This document shows positions 1-5,297 of a DNA stretch of 5,297 bases, piece by piece. Position numbers and translations under genes: made by a program. Origin of the DNA: Ignavibacteria bacterium (GTDB lineage Bacteria; Bacteroidota; Ignavibacteria; Ignavibacteriales; Melioribacteraceae). How positions within the stretch are numbered: the first letter of the stretch is position 1; every line of letters begins with the position of its first letter. The stretch spans positions 1 through 5,297 of the forward strand of contig QILJ01000050.1 of the NCBI GenBank assembly GCA_003233295.1, written 5' to 3'. The notes beneath the pieces are model-generated. The model was not told the origin of the DNA and did no database searches. It worked only from the letters and a program-made list of their open reading frames with translations.

Positions 1-2
1 CA

Positions 3-56
3 AAGTGGGAACAGGTTGTGAGAAGTTATGCAAAGCCTTCTAGAAGAGTTTATTGA
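3..56 (+). CDS. Possible C-terminal end of a plus-strand gene, 5' outside the window
   Basis: One plus-strand frame is open from the left edge and ends in TGA at 54-56, encoding KWEQVVRSYAKPSRRVY. Base composition is less A/T-rich here than in 60-216, as expected for coding DNA followed by an intergenic gap. If real, the gene converges on the VIT/VWA gene. Seventeen codons are too few to identify a family, and an open run of this length can occur by chance. Confidence 0.3.
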   Translation, partial: KWEQVVRSYAKPSRRVY

Positions 57-143
57 GCTTAATAGTATATATGTTTTTCTATTAAGATGACCTACTAATC
101 AAAACCTAATTTTAATTGTTTATGGATTTATAATTCCCCCCAA

Positions 144-174
144 TGTGTCTCCCAGCATTACACTGGGAAACACA
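144..174 (-). terminator. Terminator-like hairpin downstream of the VIT/VWA gene
   Basis: TGTGT-C-TCCCAG (144-155) pairs with CTGGGA-A-ACACA (163-174): eleven base pairs, one C/A mismatch and a 7-nt loop. It begins 42 bp beyond the stop codon of the last operon gene. Neither strand has a proper U-run after the stem (the minus strand continues TTGGGGGG), so it is not a classical intrinsic terminator. It may instead protect the 3' end or act on both sides of a convergent gene pair. Confidence 0.35.
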
Positions 175-216
175 AATCAAATTATAATCCCACTAGGATT
201 AAACTTTGCAAAATAT

Positions 217-2295
217 TTATCGTAACAATACCATTTTTTTAGTGTCACTGTATTGACCAGCAGTTATAGTATAGAAATATATCCCGCTTTTTAATTTAGT
301 TGCATCAAATTCAATTTTATAATTTCCGGGCTGCTGAGTTGCATCTATAAGCACCTTGACCAATCTTCCAAGTATATCGTAAACCTTTATCACTACGTGA
401 TAGTTATTCTTCCCTACAGGTAAGGCATAGGTAATATATGTTGTTGGATTGAATGGATTCGGGTAGTTTTGCTCAACAATAAATTCCGTTGGAAGCAGGT
501 CATCCTCGGAAACAATATCAGTGGGATCATCTTCCGGATCAACATAGAACGCTGTGTATTTAGTTAAGATCTGAAAACGCAAACTCAACTCAATGATCTG
601 ATCAACTAACTCGTCTGTTTCACCATTGATATCAATTAGATCCAGCAGATAATTAATTTTAGACTTTGCCCACAGTCGCGGGATAAAACGGTAACCGCTG
701 CTATCCTGGAAATTCAATGTTTTAGTAAACTCAACATTTTCAGATCCTATCTTTCCCGTAATAGTAACAGGGAATTCTCCGCTGTTCGTATAAAGTCCCA
801 TTTCAGTAGTTTGACTTCCCCAATATAGATCATGTAAAACTTTCGGATATCTATCCCAGTTCTGGAGTCCTCCATAATTTATATTTATATCGGTTATCAA
901 AGGCTTCGATATTTTTTTGAAATGATTACTTACTAATAGTGAAATGCTGTCATCCGACGCTATATAGGTCGAGTAACCATGATTTTCATTTGCCAATCGT
1001 GTAATCAAGTTACGGTTGAGATCATCTCCAACTCCGAATGAAAATATTCTTACATTTTTTGTATTATCCGCTGCAACACTGTCAATTATTGTTTGAGGGT
1101 CAACCTCACCAATGGTTGGTTTCCCGTCAGTAAGAAAAATAAGATTGTTGGAAGTTGTATCGCCGAAAGATTGTTTTAGTGAGCTATCAAGCGCTGTGGA
1201 AATATTCGTCATTCCAAGTGCATACATTTGAAAGACAAAATCGTGTGCCGCTTCAATATTCTCCGCTGTTGCCGGGATAAGATCTGATTTGAATTGCTCA
1301 ACGTATGTACCAAAAGTAACAATGTTAAACTTATCGTTTGGATTCAGTAAGTTAAGGAAATTATCCAAGGACTGTTTTACTTGAAATATTCTCATACCCG
1401 CCATACTGGATGAAACATCGGCAGTAAAGACAATATCTTTGGAAATAGTTTCTTCCTCAGAAATACTGTCAGGCGGTGTTATCCAGAGCGAGTAAAAGCT
1501 GTCTGTGCCCATCGAATCTTCTTCCGTAGGAGTATAAGTTAAAAGACTGAATTGAACTTCATTTCTAACAGTCTCAAAATTTACGATCAGATCTTTATCC
1601 GGATAATAATTTTCATCACCAAATTCTAAAGTATAGTTATAATCCGATATTTTGACCAATCGCGTGCTCATTGAGTTTTCATGACTTGGAGATTTGAAAT
1701 ATTTATACGGATTCTGTGATTGTGCATCCATAAAAAAGTGTACGGTTTCCAGCGGCTGGCTAGATAGATCTAAAGTGTTAAGCAGAAATTTATAATTGTT
1801 CACTCCAAATTCATAGTTGAGCATTTCCACATAAGTGATCTCTGTCCTAACTTCCGTGTGAGCATTCACAGGAACAATACTCAAACGAAAGAGATTGTCC
1901 CCCATATACTCCAGTAACGCCGGGTCCATCCATTGATTAAGCTTACTGTTGTAAGCATTAATAGCCTCTTGCCTCTCGCGTATCTCAGCTTCATATCTCT
2001 GCCCGTTAAACCAATAAACCAATTTTGTCATCATTGCATTTTCCGGCAGCGGAAAAATGTAGATAGCTTCTACAGATTGATCCATTTCATTATAGAATAT
2101 TTGGTCAACTTTTGTAACAGCAACTTGATCTTGTATGTTGACCTTAACATCAATCGATTTAATCCACATCTTCTGATATTCTTGCGAAGAGAATCTTGGT
2201 CGCACATAAAGAACACCGGTTGCAGAAATATTTTGAAATGATAGAATTAAAAGCAGTAATACAATTAAAGTATTTATGTGAATTTTTGTTTTCAT
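217..2295 (-). CDS. Secreted VIT + VWA domain protein with T9SS C-terminal sorting domain
   Basis: The 692-residue protein has four parts. Residues 1-25 are a signal peptide (MKTK, then IVLLLLILSF, probable cleavage after ISA). Residues about 32-165 are a VIT domain as in inter-alpha-trypsin inhibitor heavy chains (IYIFPLPENA, then NLFRLSIVPV). Residues about 285-460 are a von Willebrand A domain with a complete metal-binding MIDAS: D293-x-S-x-S297, T363 in GMTNIS, and D390 in LTDG. Then follow ITIH-like RLWAKSKINYLL and SLRFQILTKYTAFYV. A T9SS sorting domain occupies about 605-692 (QNYPNPFNPTT, KVYDILGR, GIYFYTI, KKMVLLR). Known VIT-VWA proteins are extracellular and mediate metal-dependent protein binding, so adhesion or matrix binding is inferred; the ligand is unknown. 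The ATG at 2293-2295 follows GAGGGG with 5-nt spacing. It is the last gene of the presumed operon. Unlike its neighbours, its tail lacks the palindromic insert. Confidence 0.93.
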   Translation of the reverse strand: MKTKIHINTLIVLLLLILSFQNISATGVLYVRPRFSSQEYQKMWIKSIDVKVNIQDQVAVTKVDQIFYNEMDQSVEAIYIFPLPENAMMTKLVYWFNGQRYEAEIRERQEAINAYNSKLNQWMDPALLEYMGDNLFRLSIVPVNAHTEVRTEITYVEMLNYEFGVNNYKFLLNTLDLSSQPLETVHFFMDAQSQNPYKYFKSPSHENSMSTRLVKISDYNYTLEFGDENYYPDKDLIVNFETVRNEVQFSLLTYTPTEEDSMGTDSFYSLWITPPDSISEEETISKDIVFTADVSSSMAGMRIFQVKQSLDNFLNLLNPNDKFNIVTFGTYVEQFKSDLIPATAENIEAAHDFVFQMYALGMTNISTALDSSLKQSFGDTTSNNLIFLTDGKPTIGEVDPQTIIDSVAADNTKNVRIFSFGVGDDLNRNLITRLANENHGYSTYIASDDSISLLVSNHFKKISKPLITDININYGGLQNWDRYPKVLHDLYWGSQTTEMGLYTNSGEFPVTITGKIGSENVEFTKTLNFQDSSGYRFIPRLWAKSKINYLLDLIDINGETDELVDQIIELSLRFQILTKYTAFYVDPEDDPTDIVSEDDLLPTEFIVEQNYPNPFNPTTYITYALPVGKNNYHVVIKVYDILGRLVKVLIDATQQPGNYKIEFDATKLKSGIYFYTITAGQYSDTKKMVLLR

Positions 2296-2300
2296 TTTAT

Positions 2301-2306
2301 CCCCTC
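2301..2306 (-). promoter_or_regulatory. Shine-Dalgarno sequence of the VIT/VWA gene
   Basis: The minus strand reads GAGGGG followed by ATAAA and then ATG, giving a 5-nt spacer. This supports the start at 2295. The upstream gap (2307-2345) is A/T-rich with no promoter I can defend, consistent with readthrough from the preceding gene. Confidence 0.65.
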
Positions 2307-2345
2307 AAAATTGTTCAATTAATTTTTATTTATTTATACTCAATA

Positions 2346-2600
2346 TCATCTGAGTAAGATCATCTTTCTGCTTTGTATAAAATTACCGTATTGTAATCGG
2401 TAGAAATAAATTCCGCTTGTAAGTTCGCTTGCATCAAAATGGATTTCGTAGTTTCCGGGTTTTTGTTCTTCACTTACAAGCGTTGTAATTTCACGTCCGA
2501 GGATGTCATAAACTTTTAATGTAACATTGTAGAGCCAATCTCCTGATTGGCTTTTGCTTAATCCATTGGTGGTTTGAGCGAAAGAGGACTTTCGCTCTAC
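2346..2600 (-). pseudogene. Stranded C-terminal half of the T9SS sorting domain (out of frame)
   Basis: From GTA at 2598-2600 the minus strand is open to TGA at 2346-2348. It encodes VERKSSFAQTT... (from the palindromic element), then NVTLKVYDILGREITTLV, EEQKPGNYEIHFDASELTSG, and IYFYRLQYGNFIQSRKMILLR. By hand it differs from the in-frame tail of the upstream gene at only nine of about 89 residues, counting from YSIPF. It has no start codon or ribosome site of its own. It is therefore the severed end of the gene at 2597-3340, reachable only by frameshifting or if the two extra bases are an error. Confidence 0.85.
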
Positions 2601-2653
2601 AAAAATGGTATTGAATATTTTATAGTTGTGCTTGGGTTGAATGGATTTGGGTA
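2359..2653 (-). repeat. Direct repeat of sorting-domain coding DNA, unit 1 (partner 3392-3684)
   Basis: This stretch aligns base for base with 3392-3684 at an offset of 1033, apart from a 2-bp length difference at 2602-2605. A 64-bp block (2371-2434 with 3404-3467) is identical. Between 2359 and 2601 I count 17 mismatches, every one a transition. Similarity fades quickly upstream of the NYPNPFNP codons, so only the tail is shared at this level. Confidence 0.9.
2528..2601. repeat. REP-doublet (REPIN-like) palindromic element, copy 1, at frameshift site
   Basis: The 74-bp element begins TGTAGAGC and ends GCTCTACA. The left arm on the plus strand is GTAG overlapping a stem AGCCAATC/GATTGGCT (2533-2540 with 2545-2552) and loop TCCT. 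The right arm, read on the minus strand, is GTAG followed by stem GAGCGAAAG/CTTTCGCTC (2576-2584 with 2589-2597) and loop TCCT. Two hairpins with a 5' GTAG facing each other is the known layout of REP doublets mobilised by RAYT (Y1/TnpA-REP) transposases; the assignment rests on this shape, not on a database match. The adjoining A run is two bases longer than in copy 2, and the GTAG forms the TAG stop of the gene. Confidence 0.75.
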
Positions 2654-3340
2654 ATTCTGATATAAAATAAAGTTTTTCCCAATTGTTTCATCATCTTCTT
2701 TTACATCTGTAATATCGCTTGAGATATCAGTAAAGATGGTTCCATTAACATTTGCTGAGTCTATCCAATAGTTTTTCCCAGAACCTAATAAACCTATATT
2801 TCTAGCAAAGAATAATTTACTGAGACGTGGTAATCCAACAACTTCACGAATTGTAGTTTTGAAACTATTTATCATCGTGTCACGAATAGATAATACTACC
2901 ATTTTATTACAATAAAGAAGATATCTATTATCAGATATCGATATTGTATCACCAACCTCAGCATACAAATTGTCAACACGATGTTCTTCACCTAAAGATA
3001 TATCATCTATTCGCAGAACATCCCCTGTCGTTGAATCAATTCTTTCAAAATACACTTCGGGGTATTCTAAACCCATGTAATAATATTTTAGAAGCCAATA
3101 ATTCATATTGTTTATTGTTGTGTCTTGTGTGATTTCTACTTCATCTCTACCGGCTTCAGAATAATCAAGGGATGCATTATAATATATCCACCAATAAGAC
3201 CAACTGTTTCCTATATTGTTAGGATAAAACTCAAGCATTTCATGATTTGTCAAATTTTGTGCATTTAACATGCTTGTAAAAATAATTGCACAAAGTAAAA
3301 ACGAATCCTTTAATAACATTTTCATAATTATGCCTAACAT
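2597..3340 (-). CDS. Secreted protein with GNxW-type domain, sorting domain cut off by frameshift
   Basis: The open frame gives 247 residues. M6 (ATG at 3323-3325) is the likelier start: it follows AGG with a 7-nt spacer and opens a compact signal peptide (MKMLLKDS, FLLCAIIFTSML, NAQ). The first ATG at 3340 has no ribosome site. Residues about 36-205 (FYPNNIGNSWSYW, YFERIDSTTGDVLRID, ARNIGLLGSG) match the second domain of the upstream gene in order and spacing; I recognise no named family or function. From residue 228 the T9SS sorting domain begins (QNYPNPFNPSTTIKYSIPF) but ends after one more codon at TAG (2597-2599). The missing rest lies intact in another frame downstream. Repairing a 2-bp difference at 2602-2605 would give 330 residues. 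As it stands the protein should be exported to the periplasm but lack a working T9SS signal. A sequencing error could give the same picture. Confidence 0.8.
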   Translation of the reverse strand: MLGIIMKMLLKDSFLLCAIIFTSMLNAQNLTNHEMLEFYPNNIGNSWSYWWIYYNASLDYSEAGRDEVEITQDTTINNMNYWLLKYYYMGLEYPEVYFERIDSTTGDVLRIDDISLGEEHRVDNLYAEVGDTISISDNRYLLYCNKMVVLSIRDTMINSFKTTIREVVGLPRLSKLFFARNIGLLGSGKNYWIDSANVNGTIFTDISSDITDVKEDDETIGKNFILYQNYPNPFNPSTTIKYSIPFL

Positions 3341-3349
3341 TTGATTAAA

Positions 3350-3373
3350 TGGTTAAAGTACATGTCTTAACCA
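3350..3373 (-). other. Small intergenic hairpin between the two upstream genes
   Basis: TGGTTAA (3350-3356) pairs with TTAACCA (3367-3373) around a 10-nt loop. It fills most of the 38-bp gap between the stop of the upstream gene and the first ATG of the middle gene. On the minus strand no U-run follows, so I do not call it a terminator; it could be a weak mRNA stability or processing element, or chance. Confidence 0.3.
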
Positions 3374-3378
3374 AATAA

Positions 3379-5297
3379 TTATTTTATTAATATCATCTTC
3401 TTACTTTGTATAAAATTACCGTATTGTAATCGGTAGAAATAAATTCCGCTTGTAAGTTCGCTTGCATTAAAATGAACTTCATAGTTTCCGGGTTTTTGTT
3501 CTTCGCTTACAAGCGTTGTAATTTTACGCCCGAGGATATCGTAAACTTTTAATGTAACATTGTAAAGCCAATCTCTTGATTGGCTTTTGTTTAATCCATC
3601 AGTGGTTTGAGCGAAAGAGGACTTTCGCTCTACAAACGGTATCGAATATTTAATTGTTGTACTTGGATTGAATGGGTTTGGGTAGTTTTGGGATAGAGAG
3701 AATTCTGATGGTAAATCTAAATCTACTTTTTCAACACCAACTAAAGTTGTATCTCCATATATTTTGCCATTTATAATACAACCCTTAAGAATAGTAGTTG
3801 AATATCCAAAATCAAATGAATTTTGTTTTTGAATGATACCTATGCCTTGAGCCAAAGTTTCCTCATATGTAAATAGAGATTGGAGTCTAAAAACTTTTGA
3901 ATATCTTTTCTGATCCCAAAATAGTGTATCAGATTCAATAACATCATAGATTATTCCCTCGGATGTTTCAAATTCATCCCCTGATAATGCAGCTAGATTT
4001 GTAAATAGATGTTCTTGCTCATCATTGAATGAATACATTTGATAGATTGCTCCGGTAAGCGAATCAATCCTCAACCAATAACTTTGTCCAAATGGTTTGG
4101 TCTCTAAATAGTAATAATGTTGAATATTATTAACAATGGTATCTGAGGTTATTTCTTGTGAAAAATCTATACTAAAAGAATTGGGTTTGGTGATATCGGA
4201 GGATGCACCAGATTCATTATAAATCCATTTATTTCCTATTTCTAAAGGAAATAATTTCAAACTATTGCTAATGGATTTTGAGAGAAGATAAGTAACTGTA
4301 TCCAGTGCAACATTTATTATCCCATTAGAAACTGCTGCAAACAATATATTTTTATTTGGTTTCTTATATAGACCCACTGCGTGATGAGGCAAGGCGGAAA
4401 AGGGAGTAAAACTATTTCCATAATCTTTGGATTCATAAATATCGTTTCCTACCGACATAAACATACTGCCCGACACTGAATCATCTATGCATAAACTCAT
4501 ATGATTGTATCTAATTACAGCAAGTTTCCAACTATAAGGATCGCCATTATTATCAGACACATATAATAAACTTGTAATATATAAGTACTCCTCATAATAT
4601 TCATAACTATTTATAACCGCATAAATATGCTCTCTATCTTTATCAAAATATAGTTTTGTCTCTTCATTCCAATCGTCTAAGTTGGTCACTTCAAAAAATG
4701 TTTTACCAGTGTCTAAAGATTTAACAAGATCTTGAGATGAATTAACACCAAAAACAATTGCTTCATCATATGGAGAGAAAGTTAGGTATTGAACTGTGGA
4801 ATCATTTGGAGAAAATTTTGAGAATTCCACCCAAGTTAATCCTGCATCAGAACTTCTTATTAAAGACCCGCTTAACAAGGCATAAACTATATTTGAATCA
4901 TTCGGCGAAATATAAATATCCTTTATATAACCAAGACCACCGAAAGTATTAGCACTATCATATCTTGATATACTACAGTCAAGATCAATACCTACTGAGT
5001 TAATGGAATATATGTACTTATTTGGATCGTTATTAAAAAACTCGATATCGCTAATTAACTCTGATTGAACAAAATTTTCCGGATAATATATAATATCGAA
5101 TCCTTCATTGAATAAACTTTCAGTATTATTTTTAATGTCGTAAAAGTGATATAAATAAAAAGTTGAATCTGAATTTAAATGAAATGAAGAATATTTTTCA
5201 TTATACACTAGATGGGAGTTTCCTGCAACATCCTCAAACCCGTTTAGAAAATATATTGTTGTATCACTCTGTGCATAAATAAATGATAATTGGTAAA
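3379..5297 (-). CDS. Secreted Asp-box (BNR/sortilin-like) protein with GNxW-type domain and T9SS tail, 5' partial
   Basis: The frame is open from the right edge to TAA at 3379-3381. A GTG at 5206-5208 gives 609 residues, but 29 further codons upstream are open and end of a signal peptide is visible (QLSFIYAQ then SDTTIYF), so the true start lies just outside. Numbered from that GTG, residues about 50-300 contain three Asp-box motifs: SSDAGLTW at 119, SLDTGKTFF at 164 and SKDYGNSF at 260, typical of BNR/sortilin-type beta-propellers. Residues about 318-490 (LFPLEIGNKWIY, YWLRIDSLTGAIY, GIGIIQK) match the middle gene's main domain. The T9SS sorting domain covers about 503-609 (QNYPNPFNPSTTIKYSIPF, KVYDILGR, GIYFYRL, KKMILIK) and is enlarged by the palindromic element at 526-549. 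Export and surface attachment or release are inferred; ligand or substrate is unknown. Confidence 0.88.
   Translation of the reverse strand, partial: YQLSFIYAQSDTTIYFLNGFEDVAGNSHLVYNEKYSSFHLNSDSTFYLYHFYDIKNNTESLFNEGFDIIYYPENFVQSELISDIEFFNNDPNKYIYSINSVGIDLDCSISRYDSANTFGGLGYIKDIYISPNDSNIVYALLSGSLIRSSDAGLTWVEFSKFSPNDSTVQYLTFSPYDEAIVFGVNSSQDLVKSLDTGKTFFEVTNLDDWNEETKLYFDKDREHIYAVINSYEYYEEYLYITSLLYVSDNNGDPYSWKLAVIRYNHMSLCIDDSVSGSMFMSVGNDIYESKDYGNSFTPFSALPHHAVGLYKKPNKNILFAAVSNGIINVALDTVTYLLSKSISNSLKLFPLEIGNKWIYNESGASSDITKPNSFSIDFSQEITSDTIVNNIQHYYYLETKPFGQSYWLRIDSLTGAIYQMYSFNDEQEHLFTNLAALSGDEFETSEGIIYDVIESDTLFWDQKRYSKVFRLQSLFTYEETLAQGIGIIQKQNSFDFGYSTTILKGCIINGKIYGDTTLVGVEKVDLDLPSEFSLSQNYPNPFNPSTTIKYSIPFVERKSSFAQTTDGLNKSQSRDWLYNVTLKVYDILGRKITTLVSEEQKPGNYEVHFNASELTSGIYFYRLQYGNFIQSKKMILIK
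3392..3684 (-). repeat. Direct repeat of sorting-domain coding DNA, unit 2 (partner 2359-2653)
   Basis: This is the partner of the repeat at 2359-2653 and includes the second copy of the palindromic element. It lies at the same place relative to its stop codon (both stops are also 1033 bp apart). That fits duplication or gene conversion of a complete sorting-domain module already carrying the element. Confidence 0.9.
3561..3634. repeat. REP-doublet (REPIN-like) palindromic element, copy 2, translated in frame
   Basis: This is the same 74-bp element as at 2528-2601. The right arm is identical (stem 3609-3617 with 3622-3630). The left arm has drifted: GTAG became GTAA and loop TCCT became TCTT, while the stem stays perfect and is even longer (3564-3573 with 3578-3587). 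It lies wholly inside the upstream gene and supplies residues 526-549 of the numbering used there (VERKSSFAQ...SRDWLY). The reading frame used is open throughout. One neighbouring frame on the same strand would meet TAG at once, as happens in the middle gene. Confidence 0.75.

Noticed and set aside
1933..2241. Plus-strand open frame of 102 codons
   Set aside because: It lies opposite the VIT domain coding region, whose protein is clearly real; the antisense product shows no recognisable motif.
2296..2345. Bacteroidetes-type promoter before the VIT/VWA gene (CAATTTTG resembling TAnnTTTG)
   Set aside because: It has one mismatch at a key position, no matching upstream TTTG at the right distance, and it overlaps the ribosome site.
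2528..2601. Intrinsic terminator reading of the element hairpins
   Set aside because: The stems lack a following U-run on either strand, the second copy lies inside an intact coding frame, and the paired GTAG-ended arms fit a REP doublet better.
2944..3132. Plus-strand open frame of 62 codons
   Set aside because: It lies antisense to the middle gene within its conserved domain, with no motif or ribosome site supporting it.
3260..3325. Lipoprotein signal in the middle protein (Cys in FLLCAI)
   Set aside because: The Cys is in the middle of the hydrophobic core, and a better signal peptidase I site (LNAQ) follows.
2346..3684. Diversity-generating retroelement template/variable repeat pair
   Set aside because: The differences are transitions of all kinds rather than adenine-specific, both repeats are coding tails, and no reverse transcriptase is present.
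4758..4952. Plus-strand open frame of 64 codons
   Set aside because: It is antisense to the first Asp-box region of the upstream gene and is most likely a composition shadow.

Overview
The window holds three tightly spaced genes on the minus strand. In transcription order, right to left, they are: a 5'-truncated gene (3379-5297) for a secreted protein with Asp-box repeats; a short paralogue of its second domain (2597-3340, with a stranded tail down to 2346); and a VIT/VWA adhesin-like protein (217-2295). Gaps of 38 bp and about 50 bp suggest one operon. All three encode, or once encoded, the same C-terminal module beginning QNYPNPFNPxT and ending GIYFY...KKM(V/I)L. This is the type IX secretion (T9SS, Por_Secre_tail) sorting domain of the Fibrobacteres-Chlorobi-Bacteroidetes group. 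The NYPNPFNP wording together with AT-rich DNA best fits Ignavibacteria/Chlorobi-like bacteria or relatives. That placement is inference, since no taxonomic marker gene is present.

The most notable structure is a 74-bp, two-hairpin palindromic element present at the same place in the sorting domains of the two upstream genes (3561-3634 and 2528-2601). Each arm begins GTAG (decayed to GTAA in one arm of one copy) and carries a perfect stem with a TCCT-type loop. The two arms face each other, so the ends form inverted repeats (TGTAGAGC...GCTCTACA). This is the architecture of REP doublets (REPIN/BIME), which are normally extragenic. In the upstream gene the element is translated in frame as about 24 extra residues inside the sorting domain. 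In the middle gene two extra A:T pairs lie directly at the element's edge. They shift the frame so that the element's own GTAG supplies a TAG stop, and the rest of the sorting domain (2346-2600) is stranded out of frame. The third gene has the same domain without the element and serves as an internal empty-site comparison.

The C-terminal coding regions of the first two genes are near-identical DNA (17 mismatches by hand in 243 bp, all transitions), while the regions upstream are clearly diverged. This points to duplication or gene conversion of the tail. The two proteins also share a weaker homologous domain (pattern F-P-x-x-I-G-N-x-W-x-Y), so the middle gene resembles a minimal version of the larger one. 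Together the genes look like a cluster of exported, surface-anchored or released proteins with adhesion-like domains. No enzyme, regulator, RNA gene, CRISPR array or transposase is visible.

The left 216 bp contain a possible last 17 codons of a plus-strand gene (to position 56) and an imperfect hairpin at 144-174 that could mark the 3' end of the operon.
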